From Glutamicibacter sp. MNS18 (GTDB taxonomy: Bacteria > Actinomycetota > Actinomycetes > Actinomycetales > Micrococcaceae): a DNA stretch of 64,000 nt. Of this stretch, positions 16,949 through 23,950 are shown piece after piece. Under the pieces are notes generated by a model. It was not told the DNA's origin and searched no databases. It saw only the letters and a program-made list of their open reading frames with translations. Numbering within the stretch: position 1 is the first letter of the stretch; each line of letters begins with the position of its first letter. Position numbers and translations under genes: made by a program. Location of the stretch: positions 248,001 through 312,000 of the forward strand of contig NZ_JAPCHW010000006.1 in assembly GCF_026107515.2 (NCBI RefSeq). The letters run 5' to 3'.

Positions 16949-17311
16949 GTGTCTCCGAATGAAAAGTTCGCATGGGTGGCGGCCGCCATGGTCACGGGCT
17001 TTTCGCTCATCATCTGCCTGGCCCCGGGGCTCTGGCTGGGTGTCGCGGCAGCGGTGCTGCTGATGGCGTGTTTTACCGCGGTGGCACAATTGGAACGGTC
17101 CGCCAAGGAATTGAACCGCCAGCATTGGTACTACATGGTGCCCTTGATCCTCTCCCCCAGCATCTGTGGGCTACTGGATACCGAGCTGGCCTTCTGGATC
17201 GGGCCGGTGATCGCGGCGGTCGGAGGGGCTGCAACCTACTATCTGGCCCGTGCCTTCCCGGTGATCACCGAACCGACTGCGGCCGGGCTGCTGCACTCGA
17301 ACGGGGAATGA
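16949..17311 (+). CDS. Small membrane protein
   Basis: A 120-residue protein with three or four hydrophobic segments (about residues 8-45, 60-75 and 80-102), rich in Ala and Trp. It starts at GTG with GGAGG 10 bases upstream. No domain is recognised; similar uncharacterised membrane proteins are common in Micrococcaceae. It is the last ordinary gene before the accessory patch. Confidence 0.65.
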   Translation: MSPNEKFAWVAAAMVTGFSLIICLAPGLWLGVAAAVLLMACFTAVAQLERSAKELNRQHWYYMVPLILSPSICGLLDTELAFWIGPVIAAVGGAATYYLARAFPVITEPTAAGLLHSNGE

Positions 17312-17612
17312 GCCCGAGCTGGTTGCAGTGCCAGCAGGTTTGCCGAACATCAGCCAGCCCCGCCGGCATGCATCGCTGCTCGCGATTGCTACAGCACGAA
17401 GTTCCCCGACCTGCCCAAGGTGAAATGCCCCAAGAATGGGTAAGGTCTGGGTGGTCATTCCACGATGACGCACAGTGAACGCCTCGACGTGCAGGCCCGA
17501 CAGGAGCGCGGTACGCACATCCTGGACGAGGTAAGGTCGAGCGCGCCCTTTAGAGGTTATCGACGCCGATGACCCGTGGGGCACTGGCTCCCTTGACCCT
17601 ACCGAACGCAGG
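17312..17612. other. Left end of the accessory patch, no intact gene
   Basis: No intact gene. From about 17554 the plus strand reads protein-like (EVIDADDPWGTGSLDPTERR) in frame with the next gene. An in-frame TAA near 17532 and the lack of an ATG, GTG or TTG codon suggest the true N-terminus of that gene is damaged or frameshifted. Left of this I see nothing recognisable. Confidence 0.4.
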
Positions 17613-17864
17613 ATGCTGGAGAGCTGGACGTCAGCCGAGAGGCTTCCTGCGACGCTTCGGTTACGGTACGAGCTGTTTCCCGGTGAGGCCCTGAGACGAC
17701 TTTTCGACGGCGTATGGACGGAAGTGACGTCGGAGCTGCTCGGAACTGCCTCGGAGGACCAAGCTGTCGGGTGGGGCATCCTGTACCCGACCACCGGTAC
17801 GATCGATGTCGTTTCGAGCTTCGTTTCCCAGGCATATTGCACAGGAATGGGCACCTGGTCATGA
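17613..17864 (+). CDS. Unrecognised small protein, possibly N-terminally damaged
   Basis: 83 residues from the ATG at 17613. The frame stays protein-like for about 20 residues further upstream but offers no start codon before a stop, so the 5' end may be truncated. The sequence (LPATLRLRYELFPGEALRRLF...WGILYPTTGTIDVVSSFVSQ) matches no family I know. Its stop overlaps the next gene's start (ATGA, 17861-17864), which supports expression of both. Accessory-region gene of unknown role. Confidence 0.45.
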   Translation: MLESWTSAERLPATLRLRYELFPGEALRRLFDGVWTEVTSELLGTASEDQAVGWGILYPTTGTIDVVSSFVSQAYCTGMGTWS

Positions 17865-18094
17865 GAAAGGAATCGGGGAATGACAACGGAGCAGAAAAAG
17901 TCGTCCCCCGCTCGGAAGAGTCTCGTAGTAGTTTTTTCTTGCTCGCAGTGGCCGCGATCAACATGCCTCGCGTCCCTCAGCTCGTCGACTACACCATGGT
18001 CGGTTGGGTTGTTGGAGAAACGTTGCTGCTGGCGGCGCTGGTGCTCGCATTCACCAACCATCGGACTCAGCCGAGGGCCAGCATTTCGGAATAG
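17861..18094 (+). CDS. Small putative membrane protein coupled to the preceding gene
   Basis: 77 residues: a charged N-terminus (MRKESGNDNGAEKVVPRSEESRSS), then hydrophobic segments FFLLAVAAINM and VGWVVGETLLLAALVLAFTNH. It begins within the stop of the gene before it (ATGA) and is followed after 36 bases by a strong terminator, so the pair looks like a small operon. No family is recognised. The layout of a soluble protein plus a small membrane protein is seen in some accessory modules, but nothing here specifies a role. Confidence 0.45.
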   Translation: MRKESGNDNGAEKVVPRSEESRSSFFLLAVAAINMPRVPQLVDYTMVGWVVGETLLLAALVLAFTNHRTQPRASISE

Positions 18095-18130
18095 CCGGTG
18101 AGGTCGGCAAGACCTGAACCGAATCAATCG

Positions 18131-18162
18131 GGAACCCCTGCGACCACGGCCGCAGGGGTTCC
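18131..18162 (+). terminator. Terminator of the orphan gene pair
   Basis: GGAACCCCTGCG (18131-18142) and CGCAGGGGTTCC (18151-18162) form a perfect 12-bp stem with an 8-base loop, followed by TTCATGCAT. It lies 36 bases after the small membrane gene. Confidence 0.8.
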
Positions 18163-18262
18163 TTCATGCATATCGGCTCTAGGCAGCAATCGAACGCGTA
18201 GCCGACAGCGTCGGCTCGGGATACCTTTCGACCTGTAAATCACGCCGTGGAGAGGTGCTCCT

Positions 18263-18707
18263 ATTCCCGAGAACAACACACCCAGCGTCTGGATCGGCTG
18301 ATTGGCCTGCTACAACGAAGGCCGTTCAGTGCGAGTGGTACGAACTGGGTAATGCCGCCAATGTCACCTTCGAGGAGACCCACAAGGCATCGCAGCGCGC
18401 TGTAGGCGACCACGAGGAACTGTGTGTCTTCGACCAAGAGAACCTGCCCGTCAAGGGCGCGTGCTCGCCGATGGACGTCGCACCTTGGGCCGAGGTCCAC
18501 GAGACGTACCACGCGATCCTTGCCCGGTTACTCCTCGGTGAGGTGAATCCGGAGCAGGTGGTGTCGGATAGCAAGCTGAAACAATTCCTGCACGCGTTCC
18601 GGATGGCGGCCTACAACGTATCGATGATGTTGGCGACCGAGGTGCGCACGCATACCGGGTACACCGCGGTAAAGAACGAGACGCAAAACCTTGCCCGGCA
18701 GGCGTAA
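18263..18707 (+). pseudogene. Degenerate ArdA-like antirestriction gene
   Basis: The plus strand encodes PENNTPSVWIG, a TGA stop (18299-18301), then LACYNEGR in the same frame; this resembles the start of ArdA proteins (a PxVWIGxLAxYNxG pattern). After a frameshift near 18323-18330 the adjacent frame continues CEWYELGNAANVTFEETHKA, then EELCVFDQENLPVKG and a longer tail to a TAA at 18705. No start codon other than ATT precedes the first part. A missing start, an in-frame stop and a frameshift together indicate decay. ArdA mimics DNA to block type I restriction and travels on mobile elements. Confidence 0.55.
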
Positions 18708-18717
18708 CCCCAGACCG

Positions 18718-18888
18718 AGGATCTAGATCCGCGGGAGGATGGTCTCCTGGATGAGGTGCTGGATCGGCTGCCGACCGGTCGGGCGACCCGGCCACTGGGA
18801 GAGCTTTGCGATCGGCTCACTGCTACGGGGACGTTGCATCCGGGTACTGATCGGGTCCTGCGGTACCGGGTGAAAAGCCGGGGCTGAG
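18718..18888 (+). pseudogene. C-terminal remnant of an unrecognised gene
   Basis: The plus strand reads EDLDPREDGLLDEVLDRLPTG through DRVLRYRVKSRG to a TGA at 18886-18888, protein-like in composition but lacking a start codon. It follows the ArdA-like remnant by about 10 bases in another frame, so it may be a further piece of the same locus or a separate truncated gene. No family is recognised. Confidence 0.35.
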
Positions 18889-19013
18889 CTGAAGTGAATT
18901 TTCAACCGATAGACAGGGCCCTGGCTTCATCGCGAATCATCAGCGTTCGCAACTACTTCTACGCCCATTAGTTGAAGCTCGATCACGATTACACCTGAAT
19001 TTTGAAGAGCTGA

Positions 19014-19580
19014 TCAACTACCTGGCTCGCGGGACCAGTGCTCAATGAGCCTCTGCTGGGCTTGCTGTTCGCTGAGTCCATGGATCTCACGTGCGGAAAG
19101 ATGCAGTTGGTCTTTCAACGCTGTTTCCATCCACTGGGGCAGAGCGGATTCCTGTGCCGGTTCGGCGGTCGCTTCGACCGATTTGTAAAGGCGACCCATC
19201 TGGGTGATGACATCTTTGAGTGGTTGAATCTTTGGATCATCGCCCATGCGCGCAACGCGCGAGGTGAGTTCATCATAGACTTCATCATCTGAACGGGTGC
19301 CAACCGCCCAGATCTCGGAAATATCAAGGATTGGAAGGCCGGATGCGTCTTCAGTGATGCGCCAAACGATTCTCCAGTCACGATCGCCGGCAACTAGTTT
19401 GCGAAAACCAACCAGAGCGCCCAGAAGCGGCTCGCCGGCCTCTGGCGATTTTTCCAGTAACAGCATCTTCTTGAAAACGGCCCGCACGATCCGTAGGTCC
19501 TTCTTGTGAAGCCGGTGCAGATCGGATACTGCGTCTTCAGTCAGTCGGACGATACATAGGCGATCTTGAGAATGCTTCAC
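19014..19580 (-). CDS. RelE/ParE-superfamily toxin with C-terminal extension
   Basis: A 188-residue protein. Residues 1-110 resemble a RelE-type toxin fold: LTEDAVSDLHRLHKKDLRIVRAVFKKM, LVGFRKLVAGDRDWRIVWRI and ILDISEIWAVG. Residues 111-188 are an unusual hydrophilic extension for a family that is typically 85-110 residues. It overlaps the antitoxin by 4 bases. RelE-type toxins usually cleave mRNA on ribosomes and ParE-type ones poison gyrase; the class here is not clear. Base composition is richer in A+T than the flanking chromosome. Confidence 0.75.
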   Translation of the reverse strand: MKHSQDRLCIVRLTEDAVSDLHRLHKKDLRIVRAVFKKMLLLEKSPEAGEPLLGALVGFRKLVAGDRDWRIVWRITEDASGLPILDISEIWAVGTRSDDEVYDELTSRVARMGDDPKIQPLKDVITQMGRLYKSVEATAEPAQESALPQWMETALKDQLHLSAREIHGLSEQQAQQRLIEHWSREPGS

Positions 19581-19885
19581 GAATTCTTGGACTCAGCCTC
19601 TTCAACGTTCTCCGCTTCGAGCTCGGCGCGGTTTAGGTTGAAGAACTTCATTGCCTGATCAAGATCGGTGCGTACTCCGCTATCGGTAGCGAAGCGAGCC
19701 ATCACTAGTGCGGCATCGCGTAGTGTGTCTCGGTCTTGGCGTAGTTGAGCGATCTCCTGGGCCGATACGACTTCGGCCACGACCTTGCCATGACGGGACA
19801 AAGAAGTATCTCGACCTGCTTCTGCGGCGGTAACCAGTGCAGAAAGACCCGCTCGAGATGCTTCAGTGATACTCAAGGTTGCCAT
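19577..19885 (-). CDS. Phd/YefM-family antitoxin
   Basis: A 102-residue protein starting MATLSITEASRAGLSALVTAAEAG, the Phd/YefM N-terminal DNA-binding fold, with the SLSRHGKVVAEVVSAQE strand pair and a charged C-terminal half that would wrap the toxin. It precedes the toxin and overlaps it (ATGA at 19577-19580). There is no Shine-Dalgarno sequence; the promoter sits so close to the ATG that the mRNA is probably leaderless. The palindrome at 19887-19908 is the likely autoregulatory site. Confidence 0.8.
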   Translation of the reverse strand: MATLSITEASRAGLSALVTAAEAGRDTSLSRHGKVVAEVVSAQEIAQLRQDRDTLRDAALVMARFATDSGVRTDLDQAMKFFNLNRAELEAENVEEAESKNS

Positions 19886-19886
19886 A

Positions 19887-19921
19887 CAGAAAACTATATA
19901 GATTTCTGCCTAGATTCCCAA
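19887..19921 (-). promoter_or_regulatory. Promoter/operator of the leftward toxin-antitoxin pair
   Basis: On the minus strand TTGGGA (19916-19921) and TATAGT (19893-19898) are 17 bases apart, and the -10 element ends 7 bases before the ATG. The 22-bp near-palindrome CAGAAA-a-CTATATAG-a-TTTCTG (19887-19908) covers the -10 region. A transcription start at or within a base or two of the ATG follows from the spacing. Control by the antitoxin is inferred from the family. Confidence 0.65.
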
Positions 19922-20160
19922 CCTGCTCAGCGGGAAACAAAGCAACCCGTTGATTCAAGCACTTCCACCCCCGGGAAAATAGGCCAAAACCAACGTTATG
20001 CAAAGTTGTAAAGCGATTATCGGCAGAACATGTAGATAGTCTTTCCTGCATAACTCCCGCACTGTCCCATGTCGAGGCGTCGATCGTGCATTGCCCGCCA
20101 TTCGTTAGGCGGCAGGTTGGAGCCAGGACCCTTCAAGGCGGGCTAGAAGTGGTACCATAT

Positions 20161-20173
20161 CTAGTACAACTAG
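20161..20173 (+). promoter_or_regulatory. Inverted repeat at the yefM-yoeB ribosome binding site
   Basis: CTAGT-ACA-ACTAG, a perfect 5-bp-arm repeat, lies directly before the AGGAGG Shine-Dalgarno sequence of the antitoxin gene. YefM proteins bind palindromes in this position. The spacer to the left (about 19922-20160) shows no gene, and a firm -35/-10 pair could not be picked. Confidence 0.45.
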
Positions 20174-20181
20174 GAGGCGAT

Positions 20182-20430
20182 ATGGCTATCACAACCAGCG
20201 AAGCACGTCGCGAACTTTTCCGCCTTATTGAACGCGTCAACCTTGACCACACCGAAGTTGAAATCATATCCAAGCGCGGATCAGCAGTGCTGATGTCGAA
20301 AGACGAATACGACTCTTTAGTTGAAACCAGCCACCTTCTACGCTCACCGAAAAACGCAGTACGCCTGCTTGCAGCTCTTGAAGCAGCAAGAAATGACCAG
20401 ACCATAGAACACGGGCTTATTGATCCGTGA
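20182..20430 (+). CDS. yefM: YefM-type antitoxin
   Basis: An 82-residue protein from the ATG at 20182 (AGGAGG 6-8 bases upstream). MAITTSEARRELFRLIERVN, VEIISKRGSAVLMSKDEYDSLVET and HLLRSPKNAVRLLAALEAA are the three signature blocks of YefM. It neutralises the toxin encoded by the following overlapping gene and represses the operon. It is in the opposite orientation to the other toxin-antitoxin pair 300 bases away. Confidence 0.9.
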   Translation: MAITTSEARRELFRLIERVNLDHTEVEIISKRGSAVLMSKDEYDSLVETSHLLRSPKNAVRLLAALEAARNDQTIEHGLIDP

Positions 20431-20693
20431 GCAGCAGACTACTGACCTGGACTGCCGAAGGATGGGAAGATTACGTCTACTGGCAGACCCAGGACCGCAA
20501 GACGCTCAAACGCATCAATCTTCTCATTGAAGACGTCCTACGTGACGATCCTTTCGAGGGTATTGGAAAACCTGAACCACTGAAGCATGCACTGGCTGGC
20601 GCCTGGTCACGTCGTATCGATGATGTCAATAGGTTGGTGTATGTCGCTGATGACCACTCAGTGACGATTCTGCAAGCCAAATACCACTACTGA
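20427..20693 (+). CDS. yoeB: YoeB/Txe-type mRNA interferase toxin
   Basis: An 88-residue toxin starting at GTG within the antitoxin stop (GTGA, 20427-20430). The catalytic residues expected from E. coli YoeB are present: Glu50 in KPEPLK, Arg69 in VNRLVY and the C-terminal His87-Tyr88 in AKYHY. WEDYVYWQTQDRKTLKRIN and AWSRRIDDVNRLVY are family signatures. It cleaves mRNA at the ribosomal A site when free of YefM. All active-site residues are intact, so the toxin looks functional. Confidence 0.93.
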   Translation: MSSRLLTWTAEGWEDYVYWQTQDRKTLKRINLLIEDVLRDDPFEGIGKPEPLKHALAGAWSRRIDDVNRLVYVADDHSVTILQAKYHY

Positions 20694-20826
20694 TCTGACT
20701 TTTTAGATGTCAAATACACCTCAAGGGATCCCGCCCCCTCGAGTTGTGAGACAGCGATTCAGGCATGTTACGTGGGTGGGAGCCGGTTGGTTTTCGGCAG
20801 AACGGCTAGCCTACCCGGCATCCTGG

Positions 20827-21516
20827 CTAGAGGACCCTGGCCACTGCCAATCCATCCCAGCCCTTGGCTCCCACGGTCTGTAAAGCCGTGGCATCGACCC
20901 GAGGATCCTTGCCCAGCCAAGCCAGCGCGTCCTGGACACCGCGAATATCCGCAGAGGCCTCGCCATGTTCATCGGGGTCGTCCAGGATGGCTCCATTGCG
21001 AACCACGTTATCCACGATCAACAGGGTTCCCGGCCGGGCCAGTTCAAGCCCCAGCCCCAGGTAGGTGACGTTGCTGCGCTTGTCCGCATCGATGAAGATC
21101 AGGTCGAACGGTTCAGTATTCTCATCGATCAGCGTGGCCAGGGTGTCGGCAGCGGGACCGATGTGGATCTGCACCCGATCCGCCAGGGCGGCACGCTCCA
21201 GGTTTTCCCGTGCCACCTTGGCATGCAACGGCTCGAATTCGCAGGTGACCACCTGACCGCTTTCACCCACACCTCGTGCCAGCCAACTGGTGGAAAATCC
21301 GCCGAGGGTGCCGATCTCCAGTACCCGGCGAGCGCCAACGAGTTCCGCCAGCAGTTTGAGCAGCTTACCTTGTGCAGCGGACACCTCGATCTGCGGCAGG
21401 CCCGAACGGTGCGCGTGCTCGCGGCCGGCGTCCAGGACCGGGTCGTTCAGCCCCAAGGCCCGGGCCACGTACTGGTCAACGGCGGCGGCATCATGTTCCG
21501 GCGAATGCCCGCTCAT
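20827..21516 (-). CDS. SAM-dependent O-methyltransferase (type 3)
   Basis: A 229-residue protein of the small class I O-methyltransferase family. Motifs: ARRVLEIGTLGGFSTSWLA (SAM site), VVTCEFEPLHAKVARENLE, PFDLIFIDADKRSNVTYLGL (metal-binding Asp in FIDADK) and GTLLIVDNVVRNG. Its acceptor is unknown. Its ATG shares one base with the stop of the gene before it (TGATG), so the two are co-translated. No promoter of its own is visible. Confidence 0.9.
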   Translation of the reverse strand: MSGHSPEHDAAAVDQYVARALGLNDPVLDAGREHAHRSGLPQIEVSAAQGKLLKLLAELVGARRVLEIGTLGGFSTSWLARGVGESGQVVTCEFEPLHAKVARENLERAALADRVQIHIGPAADTLATLIDENTEPFDLIFIDADKRSNVTYLGLGLELARPGTLLIVDNVVRNGAILDDPDEHGEASADIRGVQDALAWLGKDPRVDATALQTVGAKGWDGLAVARVL

Positions 21517-21836
21517 CAGGAATCTTTTCCCTCGGCAATGGCGGTCTCTAGCCGTCGGATCTTGCCGTCGAGTTCTCCGCTGTAACCGGGGCGGATATCC
21601 GCCTTGAGAACCAGCGAAACCCTGGACCCGTATTTGGCGACCGCGAAGGTCGCCTGCTTCACGACCTCCATGACTTCATCCCATTCACCTTCGATTTCGG
21701 TGAACATGGAGCTGGTCCGGTTCGGCAGGCCGGAGGCACGCACGATCTTGACGGCTTCGGCAACGGCGTCGTGCACCGAGGCATCGGCGCGGTCGGTACT
21801 GGGGGCAACTGAAAAGGCTACGATCATGTTCCCCAC
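21516..21836 (-). CDS. MTH1187/YkoF-type thiamine-binding-family protein
   Basis: About 106 residues: MIVAFSVAPSTDRADASVHDAVAEAVKIV, then SGLPNRTSSMFTEIEGEWDEVMEVVKQA, with SLVLKADIRPGYSGELDGKI, the pattern of the MTH1187 (UPF0045) family. Members bind thiamine-type ligands or act as small ACT-like units; the function is unsettled. The start may be the GTG at 21836 or the ATG nine bases later. It is first in a two-gene unit with the O-methyltransferase. Confidence 0.85.
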   Translation of the reverse strand: MGNMIVAFSVAPSTDRADASVHDAVAEAVKIVRASGLPNRTSSMFTEIEGEWDEVMEVVKQATFAVAKYGSRVSLVLKADIRPGYSGELDGKIRRLETAIAEGKDS

Positions 21837-21881
21837 TGTGCCACCGCCGACCGCCTGCTGTCGACTGTTTAAGTCCCCGGG

Positions 21882-22199
21882 CTACGCGGCCAGGCCAGTC
21901 GCACGCAGCACGATGGCGGCCGCCGCTCCGGCAATCACCACCACCAGGAAAGGTGCCTTGAACAACAGGGCAATGGACGCGGCAGCCAGGGCACCGACGC
22001 GGGCATCGATGACCAGTTCCTGGCCCGAGGTGAAGGCGTTCATGGTGACCAACGAGGCCAGCAGCGCCACGGTGAGCGTGGCAGCGACCCGGGTCATCAA
22101 CGCCGAGTCCAGCACGCTGCGGGGAACAAAATACCCCGATAGCTTGATGGCGAAGGCCAGGACGCAGGCCCCGGCGATCCACCAACTCAATTCGCTCAC
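21882..22199 (-). CDS. azlD: AzlD-family branched-chain amino acid exporter subunit
   Basis: A 105-residue membrane protein with four hydrophobic segments, the size and pattern of AzlD (WWIAGACVLAFAIKLSGYFVP, ALLASLVTMNAF, LFKAPFLVVVIAGAAAAIVL). With AzlC it forms an exporter of branched-chain amino acids. It overlaps azlC by ATGA. Confidence 0.88.
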   Translation of the reverse strand: MSELSWWIAGACVLAFAIKLSGYFVPRSVLDSALMTRVAATLTVALLASLVTMNAFTSGQELVIDARVGALAAASIALLFKAPFLVVVIAGAAAAIVLRATGLAA

Positions 22200-22930
22200 T
22201 GCATGCCTCCATCAATTTCTTGCCGCTTCCCGTGCTCGGTGGCCTGCTCTCCACGTTTGGCGCTGAGCACCGCATAGAGCACCGCAGCGGCGGCGGCGAT
22301 CAGGATCGGCATGCCCGGGGCGGTCAGGGGTACCGCCAACGCGGTGACGACCCCGGCGGCGAGGGCAATCATGATCGGTTCCATTCCCTTCAGCCGCGGC
22401 CAGAGCAGCCCGAGGAATGCGGCAACAGCTGCGCCGTCCAGTCCCCAGGCGGCCGGGTCTCCCAGGGATTCACCCAGCAGCGCGCCCACCAGTGTGAACA
22501 GGTTCCACAGGATGAAGACACCGAGTCCGGCAGTCCAGAAACCGCGCGCCCGCTCGGCGAGACTGTTCTGCGACAGCGAGGTGGCGGTGGACTCGTCGAT
22601 GGTCACATGGGCCATCATCGGCACCTGCCTGGCGCGGGGGCGCAGCGTCTGCTTGATCTGCATGCCGTAGACCGCGTTGCGCACCCCCAGCAGCGAGGCG
22701 GCGGTGAAGGCGGCGGCCCCGGTCCCTCCCCCGGCGATGACCCCGATGAAGGCGAATTGCGATCCCCCGGTGAACATGATGGCGCTCAGTGCCACGGTCT
22801 GCCACAGATCCAAGCCCGCGGCGATCGACAGTGCCCCGAAGGAAACACCGTACAGGCCGGTGGCAATGGCAATCGAGACCCCCATCCGGGTGGCCGGGGT
22901 CAACAGTTCCCTAGTGCTTCCCGGCATCAT
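22196..22930 (-). CDS. azlC: AzlC-family branched-chain amino acid exporter subunit
   Basis: A 244-residue membrane protein of the AzlC/YgaZ family. FGALSIAAGLDLWQTVALSAIMFTGGSQFAFIGV and LLGVRNAVYGMQI are signature blocks, as is MMAHVTIDESTA. The start is one of three in-frame codons (GTG 22933, ATG 22930, ATG 22927); the ATG at 22930 is best spaced from AGGA. The pair is transcribed leftward. No Lrp-type regulator is adjacent. Confidence 0.88.
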   Translation of the reverse strand: MMPGSTRELLTPATRMGVSIAIATGLYGVSFGALSIAAGLDLWQTVALSAIMFTGGSQFAFIGVIAGGGTGAAAFTAASLLGVRNAVYGMQIKQTLRPRARQVPMMAHVTIDESTATSLSQNSLAERARGFWTAGLGVFILWNLFTLVGALLGESLGDPAAWGLDGAAVAAFLGLLWPRLKGMEPIMIALAAGVVTALAVPLTAPGMPILIAAAAAVLYAVLSAKRGEQATEHGKRQEIDGGMQ

Positions 22931-23002
22931 CACGCATCCTGCAGCCCGCGCATTTCCCGGCCTGACATGCTTGGCCGGTTGTCATTGCTCTATCCACGCC
23001 CA

Positions 23003-23872
23003 TCAGCTTAGCCCGGATCGGGCGCGAAGGACCTGAGGGTGGTTGCTGGTCAGCTGGCGTACTCCCAGTCCATGGAGGTAACGGGCATCTGCCACCGAAT
23101 CCACGGTCCAGATCCGCGGCACCAGGCCGCGGTCAATCCATTGGCGTACCTGGGCCTCGTTGTCGCGCACCCACTGGACGCCGGGGCCGATCATGCCTAC
23201 TGTCCCCTGCTCGATCACCTCGATACCCTCGATGACGGAACGTTGCAGCACCCGGTAGACCTCGGCCCGGTTGTGCTGCCCGGTGGCCACCAGTTCCTCC
23301 ACCCAGTCGGCATCCACTTCGGTGATCAGCTGGCAGAGCAGTTGCGGGTTGACCAGTCCGGCCAGGTACCGGTTGGACTGCGGTTCGAAGCTCATGATGC
23401 TGATCTGGATCTGCCCGTGACTTCCGGCCTTGCCGGTGCGGGGATCAAACCCGTGGGAATGCAGCACCTGGAGCACGGTGTCCTCCAGACCACGCCCGGC
23501 CGGGCTGGGGTGCTTGATTTCCACGGCCAACCCCAGCCGAACGCCCCGTTTGTCGATGAGCGTCAACAGCTCGTCCAGGGTCACCAACTGCTCGTCCATG
23601 GCGCCGTACTCGGCCGGTATCACCGTATCGCGCAGCACCGTGAAATCCATGGCCTTCAGCTCGGCCAGGGTGTAGCCGCCCACCGGCCCGGAGGCGTTCG
23701 AGGTGCGGTTCACCGTGGGGTCGTGGTGGCAGACGACCTGGCCATCCGCACAGAGGTGCACATCGCATTCAATACCGTCAGCCCCTTCGTCGATCGCCTG
23801 CAGGTAGGCGGCCCGGGTATTTTCGGCGTACTTGGCGGAGCTTCCGCGATGGGCGTAGAACAACGTTTCCAT
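23003..23872 (-). CDS. Glycerophosphodiester phosphodiesterase
   Basis: A 289-residue cytoplasmic GDPD-family protein. HRG (residues 8-10) and AENT begin the active site, GIECDVHLCADGQVVCHHDPTVNRT carries the metal-binding Glu-Asp pair and catalytic His, and VEIKHPSP follows. The C-terminal IWTVDSVADARYLHGLGVRQLTSNHP is typical. It hydrolyses glycerophosphodiesters to glycerol-3-phosphate and an alcohol. It stands alone, divergent from the DUF445 gene. Confidence 0.9.
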   Translation of the reverse strand: METLFYAHRGSSAKYAENTRAAYLQAIDEGADGIECDVHLCADGQVVCHHDPTVNRTSNASGPVGGYTLAELKAMDFTVLRDTVIPAEYGAMDEQLVTLDELLTLIDKRGVRLGLAVEIKHPSPAGRGLEDTVLQVLHSHGFDPRTGKAGSHGQIQISIMSFEPQSNRYLAGLVNPQLLCQLITEVDADWVEELVATGQHNRAEVYRVLQRSVIEGIEVIEQGTVGMIGPGVQWVRDNEAQVRQWIDRGLVPRIWTVDSVADARYLHGLGVRQLTSNHPQVLRARSGLS

Positions 23873-23950
23873 GCCTCTACGCTACTTGTAACCCGGGCAC
23901 CGGGCGTGGGTGCCACGTCGCCGGGTGGGGCAATCGGTACAGTTGGGCGC

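Noticed and set aside
17171-18127. A 318-residue minus-strand frame across the accessory patch
   Set aside because: Two coupled plus-strand genes with a terminator explain the region better; the minus frame is Ser/Arg/Pro-rich and featureless.
20020-20803. A 10-base direct repeat TCGGCAGAAC at 20020-20029 and again near 20794-20803 as an element boundary
   Set aside because: The match is short, the flanks do not extend it, and the two sites do not enclose a coherent element.
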